64,000 bases of DNA from Diabrotica undecimpunctata (taxonomy: Eukaryota; Arthropoda; Insecta; Coleoptera; Chrysomelidae). The position numbers and the translations under genes are program-made. The notes beneath the pieces were generated by a model that searched no databases, was not told where the DNA came from, and saw only the letters and a list, made by a program, of their open reading frames with translations. Of this stretch, positions 55,441 through 64,000 are shown piece after piece (positions within the stretch are counted from its first letter, which is position 1; every line of letters starts with the position of its first letter). The stretch spans positions 124,021,411 through 124,085,410 of the forward strand of contig NC_092811.1 in the NCBI RefSeq assembly GCF_040954645.1, given 5' to 3'.

Positions 55441-55739
55441 ATGTGTTTCTTGGATTCGAATTCAGTAATTTCTCAAAAATTACTGAGTCGATTGCAAGTT
55501 CTTATCGTATTGGTGGTGATAGTGGTGGAAATATTTAGTGTGGACAGTTTTAAACAAACAAAAAATGTGTGTGACGATTCTGGACAATTTGTAATCGCCG
55601 AGTACGACTGGACGTTTAGGTGTGCGGAAAACAAGCAGCTGGCATGTGGAAAGCCCCAGAGGAGGGCTATTTTATTAAGGACTCTTTTGGAATTAAACAT
55701 TACTACTCCCACAACACCTAATATGATTATTATATACAG
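55441..55739 (+). CDS. PDGF/VEGF-like growth factor, first exon with signal peptide
   Basis: ATG at 55441 opens a 99-codon exon. The first 36 residues form a signal peptide with core LQVLIVLVVIVVEIFS. After it come NVCDDSGQ, EYDWTFRC and LACGKPQRRAILLRTLLEL, whose last part matches the opening of the PDGF domain (first knot cysteine in CxKPxxR), then TPNMIIIY. The exon ends ACAG before GTAGGT, a strong donor, in phase 2. The remaining knot cysteines must be in a later exon. The exon at 12.9 kb encodes exactly such a second half, but it lies upstream of this one. The product would be secreted and act on a receptor tyrosine kinase, by family analogy. Confidence 0.65.
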
Positions 55740-56246
55740 GTAGGTCCTTCACTTCAGTACTTATAATTTACAACCACATTTTTTATACTTCAACCAATTT
55801 TGTAGAAGTTAAAATATTTTTTTAGTGTTTCAAACCACTAATTACTACATATAAATACATATATTTTTTATTTATATCATTTCAGTAATTTATAGAACCT
55901 GTAAGGATTTAAATCCTGTAAGTTCCAATGATACTTTTGGGTTCTATATCATATACGTGCTTTTCGGATAAAACTATCTAGCTTTAATAACTTTTGAACC
56001 TATAAATTTTAGAAAAAGCGCAAAAACACGTCAAATAATATTTAAAGGGGGAGATTATGTCATATTTAAACTTGCTGGGAAATGCACCCTCTCAGCACCG
56101 TATCATCCCTTAATTTTTTTTTAAATTACTTCACTCTTTTTTTTTATTTTATATTTGGATTCTACTTTTTGTAGTAATTTCAAAAATGTATAGTACATTC
56201 GGCTTGAAGTGATTAGATTATGAGATAATTTTTCTTTGTTTACACT
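55740..56246 (+). other. Intron start of the growth-factor gene
   Basis: The donor GTAGGT at 55740 opens an intron with no acceptor or second exon in the remaining 8 kb. The first 500 bp are AT-rich with no recognisable element. Confidence 0.45.
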
Positions 56247-56424
56247 TTGCAAGAAAGAATCGAAATTGTAGGATTATACTACAAAAATAATAATTGTGCA
56301 AGAGCTGCTGCTAAAGTTTTTAATGAAACACACCACAATAGACATGCAACTCATAAGTACTTGATTGAACTGATACAGAAATTTAGAGCAACAGGGCCAT
56401 TTTGTAATAAAAAACATAACCGAC
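56247..56424 (+). pseudogene. DUF4817-type mariner transposase, part 1 (N-terminal helix-turn-helix)
   Basis: QERIEIVGLYYKNNNCARAA, VFNETHHNRH and IELIQKFRATGPF are the first helix-turn-helix of this family. It reads directly, through the target duplication of the RTE that follows, into part 2 at 57807, in the same frame. Confidence 0.8.
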
Positions 56425-57806
56425 TTCTTCAGCAGAAGTGCAGTTAAACCAAGCTTTCAAATTGTTTAACCAGGAGATGCGTCTTCTTCCGCGACTCCTT
56501 CTACCCTGTATTCTTCCTTTCATTATTAATTGCAACAAGTTATAATGCTCGTCCTCATGACATGTCCCAGATATTGCAGTTTTCTGACTTCAATTGTATT
56601 TAAAACCTCTTTATCTTTTCCCATTCTTCTCAACACCTCGACATTCGTGACTCTATCCACCCAACTTATTCTTAATATCCTTCTGTAGGCCCATAACTCG
56701 AAGGCTAGAAGCCTTCCGAGTCGAAAAGAATGTTGAAAGTATGTTGAATGTCTGTTGAAAGAATTGCTTGCCTGTCCTATTCTTTTGCCTTAATCTCTTC
56801 TGTGTACTCATTATTTAATAGTTAGTTCTTCTAGTACTTCCTGGATTATTTTCTCTGAATACAAATTGAACAATATAGGAGACAGGATACAGCCCTGCCT
56901 GACGTTCCTCTTAATCTGTATTTCATTTGAAAAGACGTTGTTCTCTTTTACCACAGCGATCTGATTATAATAGATAGCGCTAATGTCTCTCATATCTAAG
57001 TTTTTCTTTTCAAGTAATTCAATAAGACGGTTATGTTTGACCTTATCGAAGGCTTTGTTGTAATCCAAGAAACACATATTATACTGGCTGATTAACATCC
57101 ATGCACCTTTGCAAGTACATTCACAGTGAACAGGGTTTCCCTCGTTCCCAGTCCATTTCTAAATCCAAATTGTGTGTAACTTATGTCCTGCTTAAGTTTG
57201 TTGTGTATTCTCCGGTGTATAATTTTTAAAAATATTTTGAGCGTATGACTTATTAAACTTTTATCCGGTGGTTTTGGCATTCTTTTGCATTTGGTTTTTT
57301 TGGTAGTGTTATGAATGTTGACACCAGCCAATCTCTGGGAATGCTTCCTGTACTGTATATTGTATTGAATAAGTCGACCATAATTTCAATTTGCTGTTCT
57401 TCTATTAACCGTATTATGTCTACAGGTATTTCGTCAGGACCTGTTGCCTTGTTCTTTGTTCGCTTTATCGCCTCTAATACCTCATCTTCTGTTATGTGTG
57501 GGCCGTTGTCGAACTTTTTCTGCTCTAGTACTATCTCAGTCCGTTCGTCTTTAAATAGCTCTTTAATATATTCCTGCCATTTTTTTAGGCCTTTCACCGA
57601 CGTCTATAATTATTTTGCCGTTTTTATCCAGCAGTATATTTGATTTTTTCTTAATATTAGTGTCTGTTATTTCCCTAATTTTTTTTATGAAGGTTTAAGT
57701 TATCATGTTTCTCTACCAACTGTTCAATCTCTTCGCATCTGTCACTATACCATCTTTTCTTTACATCTCTGATCTTTATCCTTATTTCTGTGTGTATAAT
57801 TGGGGG
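56425..57806 (-). mobile_element. RTE-like element (family B) inserted in the mariner-like gene
   Basis: On minus: RDVKKRWYSDRCEEIEQL, WQEYIKELFKDERTEI, KATGPDEIPVDIIRLI, TQFGFRNGLGTRETLF, CFLDYNKAFDKVKHNRLIE, RNVRQGCILSPILFNLYSE and ILRISWVDRVTNVEVLRR. The catalytic YADD block is lost. The flanking 11-bp duplication ACATAACCGAC is exact (56414-56424 and 57807-57817). Confidence 0.9.
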
Positions 57807-58035
57807 ACATAACCGACAGGAACTCGTAAATAATGAAGCAATCCAAGTAGCTGTCTTAGGGCAAGTTAACTTAGAGGCTGAGCATTCATAGTCACTGTGA
57901 ACAATAAGCAGAGGTGTTTCACCTTCTACAGCCTTCCGAATCTTCCACAAATTTAAGTTCCATCCATTCAAAATTAAATTGATACAAGAGTTAAATGAAG
58001 ATTTTGATCGTCGTCTCGAATTTTGCGATTTTATG
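57807..58035 (+). pseudogene. DUF4817-type mariner transposase, part 2 (second helix-turn-helix)
   Basis: QELVNNEAIQVAVLGQVNLE, then after two stops RGVSPSTAFRIFHKFKFHPF and LIQELNEDFDRRLEFCDFM. It continues part 1 in frame once the RTE is removed. The antisense of this piece is what produces a spurious minus ORF joined to the RTE linker. Confidence 0.8.
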
Positions 58036-58039
58036 ACAC

Positions 58040-58838
58040 AATGCATCATTTCTTCTTGTTTACGTGCCATCTCCGCCACGAAGATTGGCAATCATCACTG
58101 CTATTCTAACTTTTGACACTACAGCCCGAAAGAGTTCAGTTCAGCTCCATCCAAACCATTCTCTGAGGTTTTTCAGCCAGGACATTCTTCTTCTACCTAT
58201 GCTGCGCTTTCCTTGATCATTCCTGCAATATTAGTTTTAGGAAATCATATCTGTCACCACGTGTTATGTGACATAGATATTGTAGTTTTCTTATTTTGAT
58301 GAAATCCAGTATCTCCCTGCTGTTCTCTATTCTTCTTAGTACTTCTTCATTGGTTATTCTGTCTGTCCAGGAGATTCTCAGCATTCTTCGATATGTCCAC
58401 TTTTTATATACTTCCAATTTATTGAGACATTGTTTATTTAAGTCCATGTCTCCACACAATACAAAAGAATAAAAAATACATAACACTTTAGTACTCGTTT
58501 TCTAAGATTTAGGCTGAGATCTCTACAACATAATATTTGTTTCATATTATTGAATGCACTTCTGGCCTTTTCTATTCTAACTCTAATTTCTTTGGTATAA
58601 TCGTTTGTTTCATTAATACTTGTCTCTAAATAGTTATAATTCTGAACTCGTTGTATCGTCTTATTATTTACGTGTAGATTGATGTATCTAATATTTTCTT
58701 TGATATAACCATGAATTTTGTTTTCTTTATGTTTAGTGACAGACCAAATTCTTCACTCGCTGCAACAACCTTATCTAAAATTCTTTGTAGATCTGTAATA
58801 TTTTCTGCTATTAGTATCGTATCATCAGCATATAGTAT
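58040..58838 (-). mobile_element. RTE-like 3' fragment (family B2) inserted in the mariner-like gene
   Basis: On minus: ISWTDRITNEEVLRRIENSR, LNKQCLNKLEV, RVRIEKARSAFNNMKQILCC, with the ATGGCACGTAAACAAGAAG tail. It stops at GCATA within the codons for the YADD block, where a TIR element inserted at TA. Confidence 0.8.
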
Positions 58839-59425
58839 TTTTCATATAAAAATGCGTGCACGTCATTGAAGATTTACTACGTCAGAACCCCACAGCGTTG
58901 CCAAAACATCAGAATAGTTAGTAAGTGAGGAATTTTTAAAATGTCATCTATTTGTCAAACTTCTATATCAACAGTAAATACACTTAGTTTTAAGATTACT
59001 GCAACGCACTAAGATACATAAGACATTTTAATACAAAATTATGTATTCAAAATTTTTTACTTCTTTTAGAACATAAATAGTAACAACGTCCCGCTATTAT
59101 TTCTTGTTCAAAATAATCTATCTTATATGGAAGCTTATCAGCTTTCTACAGACTATTTTGTTGTTTTGGCATAGCACAATCACAATACACAACAATAATT
59201 AGTTTTTAAAGCTATTAATCTAAATTTAATATGTATTTATAAATACAATTTATTAATATATAATATATTATGATCAAATTGTGTAAGAAATCAAAATATA
59301 ACCAAAATTCTTACTCCAAAAAAGCGGCAACACTTTAAACAATTTTGCCACACGCTGCACTGTCAAAAAATTGGAATTATTTCCGTATCAGTTGCGTACA
59401 ATTGTCTAATATATTTAATTAAAAT
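58839..59425. mobile_element. TIR transposon copy B (truncated), inserted in the RTE fragment
   Basis: It begins TAGTATTTTTCATATAAAAA next to TA and follows the 42,485-43,085 sequence base for base with about 10% differences. The right third and right terminal repeat are missing, and mariner-like sequence begins at once. Confidence 0.8.
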
Positions 59426-59429
59426 TCCG

Positions 59430-59935
59430 ATACTGGGCTGAGAGTGATCCACATATTGTGCGTGAATTTCACACACAGCATCCTCAGAGGTTAAATTTAT
59501 GGTGTGGTATCTTAGGGGATCACATTATTGGACGGTTTTTTATCACTAGAAACTTAAATAGTGCATCGTATTTTGAGTTACTTAGGCAAGTGGTTGATCG
59601 TATTAGAAAAATAGTAGAAAATGGTAATAACCTTTCCAAAGATTTGAACATGATGAACCTCCTTCACACTTTGCTCTACCCGTGCAAAAACTTTTAAACA
59701 AAACTTTTTCCGCTCGTTGGATAGGTAGAAGAGGACAGATGATGGATTGGCTATCTAGGTCACCGGATTTAACATCCCTAGACTTCTTTTTATTAGAATA
59801 TTTAAAAACAAAAATGTATGCTACCCAACCAGAAATTTACGACAAGGAGTAGAGGATGAATTAAATGCAGACCTGTTAAGCACTGTCACAGAAAAATTTA
59901 AAATAGATTGTACTATTGTATGAAAGTAAATGTTA
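59430..59935 (+). pseudogene. DUF4817-type mariner transposase, part 3 (catalytic half)
   Basis: RYWAESDPHIVREFHTQHPQ, LWCGILGDHIIGRFFITRNL, then QHDEPPSHFALPVQKLLN (second Asp), WLSRSPDLTSLDFFLLEYLK (third Asp). Stops break the frame at 59695 and near 59850. Roughly 50 residues with the first Asp are missing between part 2 and part 3. Confidence 0.8.
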
Positions 59936-60004
59936 GTAATTTTGAACAATTATTACCCGACACCTTAGGGTAAATGGGTTTAGGATTATATATCCCTACA
60001 TATG

Positions 60005-60011
<7 letters not shown>

Positions 60012-60074
<63 letters not shown>
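60012..60074. repeat. (TA)n microsatellite
   Basis: About 63 bp of TA repeat adjoining the Penelope-type end that follows on the minus strand. The same order, hammerhead-like motif then (TA)n, occurs at 21.7-22.0 kb. Confidence 0.95.
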
Positions 60075-60078
<4 letters not shown>

Positions 60079-60112
60079 ATTACTTAGTTCTTGGGAAGAA
60101 CCGCGTTGAGAA

Positions 60113-60165
60113 TTTATTACTCGACGTTTCGGCACCCATTTTGGAGCCATTATCAAGAGTGATAC
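60113..60165 (-). other. Hammerhead-ribozyme-like motif, second Penelope-type end
   Basis: On minus: ACTC TTGATAA TGGC...GCC GAAACGTC GAGT. Stem I is 4 bp (ACTC/GAGT), stem II TGGC with GCC(A), stem III the two pairs within ACGT, cleavage after GUC. It matches 21702-21744 and the neighbouring AATTTATTA and AACGCGGTTCTT blocks, so both are ends of one repeat family. Confidence 0.5.
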
Positions 60166-60299
60166 GGTTCGGTTCGAGTTCGGGGTCTCAATCTGCCTAC
60201 TCCCCTCACTCGAGACGTACCAGTATCGTGTTCTATATTGCAAGAACTGTCTCTCGGCACTGAGGTCTCAATCTGCCTACTCCTCAGTGTCGAGTGACA

Positions 60300-60437
60300 A
60301 CCGGTCTTACCCTGTGTGGCTGCAACCTAAAAGCATGGTATAGAAAGACCTCAACACAGCTATTCCGTACAGCAACCAATAAAGTCATGATAGCCAAAAT
60401 GATCGCCAACGTTCGGAACGGACAAGCACTCTAAAAA
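60300..60437 (+). pseudogene. RTE-like 3' end scrap (family B)
   Basis: Reads TQLFRTATNKVMIAKMIANV and RNGQAL before AAAAAGAA, corresponding to the last residues of family B (ELFRAAxxKVRIAMMIAxxRxGDGT). Confidence 0.6.
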
Positions 60438-60489
60438 GAATATAACTTCTTTAGATACTCAATTCATACATTATTTTTGATATGTTTCG

Positions 60490-60715
60490 AGTTTATTAAT
60501 TCCTTCACTTCTACTCTTTGACAGTTTCCTCTCTTATAAATTGCAATATTTCTTTTTGTAAACCACAAAAATCATGCTCCAGTTTTTTTGAGAAGCATTC
60601 CCAGTTCTCATTTTTAATGCTCTTTACAAGTATATGTGTTTCATTTTTTATTCTCTTGTAATTTTCGTACTCTTGGTGTGTCTTGTTTGACCTGATGTTG
60701 ATATATCCAAACATT
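60490..60715 (-). pseudogene. RTE-like linker fragment (family F)
   Basis: KTHQEYENYKRIKNETHILV and NENWECFSKKLEHDFCGLQK match the linker of the family F copy at 41.0-41.3 kb (EHWEQFTKRMESDFYGTQ). It has no stops over 67 codons but covers no catalytic region. Confidence 0.65.
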
Positions 60716-61152
60716 TAAAATGTTCATTGCTCAAAGAGCACCAAGATTCTAAGTCAAAAAAAAAATTTCAACAACAGACGTAAAGTTCCCAACCTCATTG
60801 TGTAGACTTTTCATTATGAATATCCTGTCATTAAAGTATATTATAGAATTTGAATGTTATTATGATTATAAACATAACAATGTTTTAAGTTTTTTTTATA
60901 TTTTATATCCCTGAAAACGAAAACAGAAAACGAGATTCACAAATTGACGACTTTCACAAAGATATACAACTCACAATATAAAATACATCTATTCAAAAAA
61001 ATATATTCAAAAATATAAATATCTAGGAACGTGGCTTATAGTTAAGCAGTCATCAAAATGGCATGCCGTTTATTTTTCAAAATGAAAAACTTTTTTCTGT
61101 TGCCAAAAGTTGTCCAAATAACTTAAAAATTCGTATGCTAAAAAACGAATTA

Positions 61153-61235
61153 CAGTTGTCCCTTGATAATCCGACAGGTATAGTACCAAAGGGGTGTCAG
61201 ATTACCAAAAGTGTTCGGATTATCGAAAGTGATTA
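61153..61235 (+). repeat. Tigger/pogo-type terminal repeat
   Basis: TA then CAGTTGTCCCTTGATAATCC, GACAGGTATAGTACCAAAGG, GGTGTCAGATTACC and GTGTTCGGATTATCGAAAG. The beginning CAGTTGxCCCT and internal inverted TAATCCGA/TCGGATTA are characteristic of Tigger ends. No matching second end or transposase was seen here. Confidence 0.65.
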
Positions 61236-61339
61236 TATATTTGGCATTGTTTTGCTAGCAGTAGCCTACATTATTCGTAAATTTTATGAGTAAAATACTA
61301 CCCAGATTAATATTCAAATGAAACACCCATTTCGGCTAA

Positions 61340-62315
61340 ATAAAACATGTTTATTAAAAGGGTAGCTCTCATATACTTTGGATGGGATGCTCACTAGTGT
61401 TATTCCTCTGTAGTTACTACATTCGCATCTGCCTCCCTTTTTGAAAATGGGTAGAATAACTCCCACTTCTCAATCTTTTGGTATTTGGCTCTCACTCCAT
61501 GCCCTATTACATACTTTTGTTAGCAGTTCAATACCCTTGTCGCCCATGTTTGTAAGCATTTCTGCTGTGAGTTTATCAAATCCAGCCGCCTTACCTTTCT
61601 TAAGCTTTTGTATGATTTCTTTTGTTTATGCTATAGTTATTTCGTCTTGAATTTGGTCTTCTTGCTCTACCTCTTCTGGTTCTTCTGTGATAATGTCTAC
61701 ATCTATTTAGATATTCAGTAGATCCTCGAAATATTGCTTCCATCTATCTAAGATGTGGTCATTGTCATGCAGTAAGTGTCCTTGTTTGTCCCTTATTTGC
61801 TTTGGTGTTTGTGGAGCCTTTTCGGTTCGTAAATTCTTCAGGGTTTTAAAGAATAACTTTTCGTTAGAGTGGTAATCTTCTTCCATCTTTTTTCTGAATT
61901 CTTCCCAACTTTTCCCTTTCAATGCTAGTACCATATCTTTGACTTTGATTCTTTGCAGTTTGTATATTTGGTAGTTGTCTGCGGTTCCGTTCCTTAAATA
62001 ATTTTTCCAAGCTACCTTCTTGGACTTCACTTCTGCTTTTATTTCATTGTTCCACCAGTTTGTACACTTTTTGCTTCTGTTATTTCTTGTTATTCCGCAT
62101 GCTTGTTTACCACCGTTTAGGAGTGCTTCTTTCAGTATTTGCCAATTTTGGTCTAAGTCACAGTCATGTTCAGCGTGCTCTGTTAGGTAGTTTTTAACGT
62201 AGTTTTCAAACTTATTTGCTGTCTCCTTATCCGCTAGCTTATGTGACCTGATTACTTCTATTGTGGGTGTATCATGAGCTTTACTTGTTTTCTTGGTCTC
62301 CCAAGGAGCATCCAT
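61340..62315 (-). pseudogene. RTE-like element (family G): linker and N-terminal RT
   Basis: The 202-residue linker is open (CTNWWNNEIKAEVKSKKVAW, KMEEDYHSNEKLFFKTLKNL, PQTPKQIRDKQGHLL). After one stop at the 61,707 boundary come KLKKGKAAGFDKLTAEML, PILPIFKKGG-like sequence and CSNYRGITLVSIPSKVYE. It ends before the catalytic block. Confidence 0.8.
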
Positions 62316-62668
62316 AAGAATAAAATAAGAAAATATTAGAACTAATGCCCATTTATCGAGAATCCTTTAGCTGAATCTGTGGAACCTCCCTTACATTTAA
62401 TACAGCTACTTTTATCTGAAAACTATTAAATACTGACATCGTAAAGAATGCATGCAGTGACTATCTAAAGAAGTTATATACAGAGAATACAAGAAATTAC
62501 CATAAACAAAGAAGTTCATATAAGCAAGCATGAAGTACACATAATACTAACATTAAAAAGAAATTGCAGAAGCTAGAAACTGAAAAACTAAAAAACTGAA
62601 AAACCGCAAGTAAAGATAAAATACCAAATGAATTGTTGAAATATCGGGGAGCGACAATGACGGGTGTT
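62316..62668. other. Non-coding stretch with a short RT-like word
   Basis: Near 62610-62660 on plus ASKDKIPNELLKYRGATMTG echoes the family F block IPNELLK. Too short to delimit. Nothing else is seen. Confidence 0.35.
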
Positions 62669-63240
62669 CTTCTTCTTGCTGTTTGTATCTAGCCTTTAAA
62701 CCCAGTTTCTTCTTCAATATTAGTCTCCTAAATTGTTATCGCACCATCTTTTTCTTGGTTTGCCAATACTTCTTCGTCCATTTGGTGACTTATCTCGTGC
62801 TATTTGTACTATCCTATCCTCTGTCATTCTACTAATGTGTTCGTTCCACTCCTGTTTCCATTGTGTCATCCATCCATTTATGTCTTCTATATTGCACGCT
62901 CTTCTTATGTTTTTGCTTCTCTCCCTATCCAACAGACTTTTCCCTGATATTCGTCGAAGTATTTTTATCTGTGTTGTTTCTAGTAGTCGCCTCGTTTTAG
63001 ATGTATCTTGATCTTGTCTTCACCGTGTCTTGTCTTAGGTGTTTGTTTTTCCAGATTGTGTTATTAAGAGACCCGCCGCTTTACTTGCTTTTAAGCCTTG
63101 TTGTCGTACTTCTTTTTCAACATCTCCGTAACTAGTTATATCTATTCCCAGATATCTAAACCTTGCTTTCTGCTTTTATTATTTTCCCATCAATTTGGAT
63201 TTTACATCGTAGTGGGTATTTAGATGTTGACATACATTTT
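62669..63240 (-). pseudogene. RTE-like 3' fragment (family F)
   Basis: On minus: EECNIEDINGWMTQWKQEWN-like sequence, then EHISRMTEDRIVQIARDKSP and GRRSIGKPRKRWCDN, corresponding to the C-terminal blocks at 48.95-49.1 kb (RRRCKVDNIKNW, WNDQISRMTTNKVV). Frame changes upstream. Ends in a TTCTTCTTC (AAG) tail. Confidence 0.7.
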
Positions 63241-63429
63241 TTTCTCTGCTGACATTTATTATTTATTTATTTTTACGCACAACAGGCCGTTAAGGCCTAG
63301 GGAATTTTTTTCCATAAACTAGGGCATTTTTAAACATAATCCTAATATTAACTAATTACAAATGTTTTAAACAAAACTTTAACTTAAATATTAAATATGT
63401 ATATACAATATTCTTAACTACTCTGAAGG

Positions 63430-64000
63430 ACCCGGTGTACAATATTTCTTCATTCGCTTCTATTTTGTGCTTTTCTTTTCCAGTCCCTCACCTTCACGTG
63501 TTTAAGGTATTCCTCCACTTCGTTCTGGGTCTACTTCTTCTTTTGGGGCCGATTAATTTTCCGGTTATTACTAGTTTAAGCATTTTTGTTTGTTGCCATT
63601 CTTTCCACATGTCCCAACCATCTGATTCTTTGTGCCTTGCCGAACTTGGTAATGGTAATTAATTCATTGTTGGTTCTTCTCTCCCAACCATCTTCTGTAT
63701 TCCGTCCTCCGAATATGCGTCTCAATATTTTCCTTTCCCATCTTTCCAGAGTATCCTCTTCCTTCTTATTTAATGTCCATGTCTCACCGGCATATGTTAC
63801 TGTGGTCGAATTGCTGTTTTATATATTCCGAGTTTACCTTGTCTAGAAACGTATTTTGACTTCAGTATGCCTCTTAAACTACCTAATTTTTTATTCCCTT
63901 TTGCTATTCTGGCTTCGAGCTCCCATTTCTCTTTTCCATTTTCATCGAAAACTACACCCAGGTATTCAAATTTGTCCACCCTTTTAAACCTATAGCTTTT
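63430..64000 (-). pseudogene. RTE-like 3' part (family I), runs off the window
   Basis: On minus: VDKFEYLGVVFDENGKEKWE, LKSKYVSRQGKLGIYKTAIR, then in other frames GMVGRRTNNELITITKFGKA-like sequence and RIRWLGHVERMATNKNA. Broken by shifts and stops. The catalytic region would lie to the right of the window. Confidence 0.75.

Noticed and set aside
12936..55739. The two growth-factor exons as one gene in this orientation
   Set aside because: The second-half exon lies upstream of the first-half exon on the same strand, so ordinary splicing cannot join them.
57675..58091. Minus ORF with novel middle section
   Set aside because: The middle is the antisense of a mariner transposase fragment, the ends are RTE linker and tail.

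Overview
This is a eukaryotic, AT-rich, almost entirely repetitive stretch of genome. It looks like an insect, and a beetle with a large repeat-laden genome would fit. The species is inferred from the transposon repertoire, since no diagnostic host gene is complete here. I see no operons, CRISPR arrays, rRNA genes or convincing functional tRNA genes. The only plausible host-gene sequences are two exons of a PDGF/VEGF-type cystine-knot growth factor (first exon about 55.44-55.74 kb, last-type exon about 12.93-13.13 kb, both on +). There is also a small MADF-domain coding stretch near 5 kb that may itself belong to a transposon.

Layout. 0-0.56 kb: RTE-like non-LTR fragment. 1.1-3.7 kb: DNA transposon of the IS630/Tc1/mariner superfamily with long imperfect inverted ends and a dead DDxxD transposase. 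4.7-5.6 kb: MADF stretch. 6.5-10.2 kb: a piggyBac-like relic carrying or flanked by two RTE insertions. 10.3-12.3 kb: a second mariner-like element with inverted arms of roughly 350-400 bp and an RTE inside. 12.3-16 kb: RT fragments, the growth-factor exon and a near-intact RTE. 16-21.7 kb: a Tigger/pogo-like relic and a CR1/Jockey-like element, each split by an RTE. 22.0-28.3 kb: a young Ty3/Gypsy LTR retrotransposon. 28.6-36.4 kb: an unclassified multicopy coding relic, a second piggyBac-like relic split by a Jockey-like fragment, and a 263-bp near-perfect palindrome. 36.6-41.6 kb: an RTE with an open frame, a Tc1 relic and another RTE. 42.5-45.6 kb: a TIR element and a Helitron relic. 45.9-49.4 kb: a DDE_3-type transposase split by an RTE that itself carries two insertions. 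49.7-54.8 kb: more RTEs, one inside another. 55.3-55.8 kb: growth-factor first exon with a TATA box. 56.2-60 kb: one mariner-like gene cut into three by nested insertions. 60-64 kb: RTE fragments and a Tigger-type end.

The most notable object is the Gypsy element at 22,009-28,314. Its two 344-bp LTRs are identical by eye and both gag and pol are open, so it is recent and may be competent. Gag begins with a SAP-like DNA-binding motif followed by a tandemly repeated coiled coil. Pol continues past the integrase into a macro-like domain resembling TARG1/OARD1 ADP-ribose hydrolases and then a CCCH zinc finger. I do not know of this arrangement as a described Gypsy architecture.

A second theme is hammerhead-ribozyme-like sequence at five places, some next to (TA)n tracts, as expected of Penelope-like elements or retrozymes. 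One case is arranged as an inverted dimer. A third theme is unusually readable nesting: at least nine insertions have flanking direct repeats of 7-15 bp, so their order can be reconstructed.
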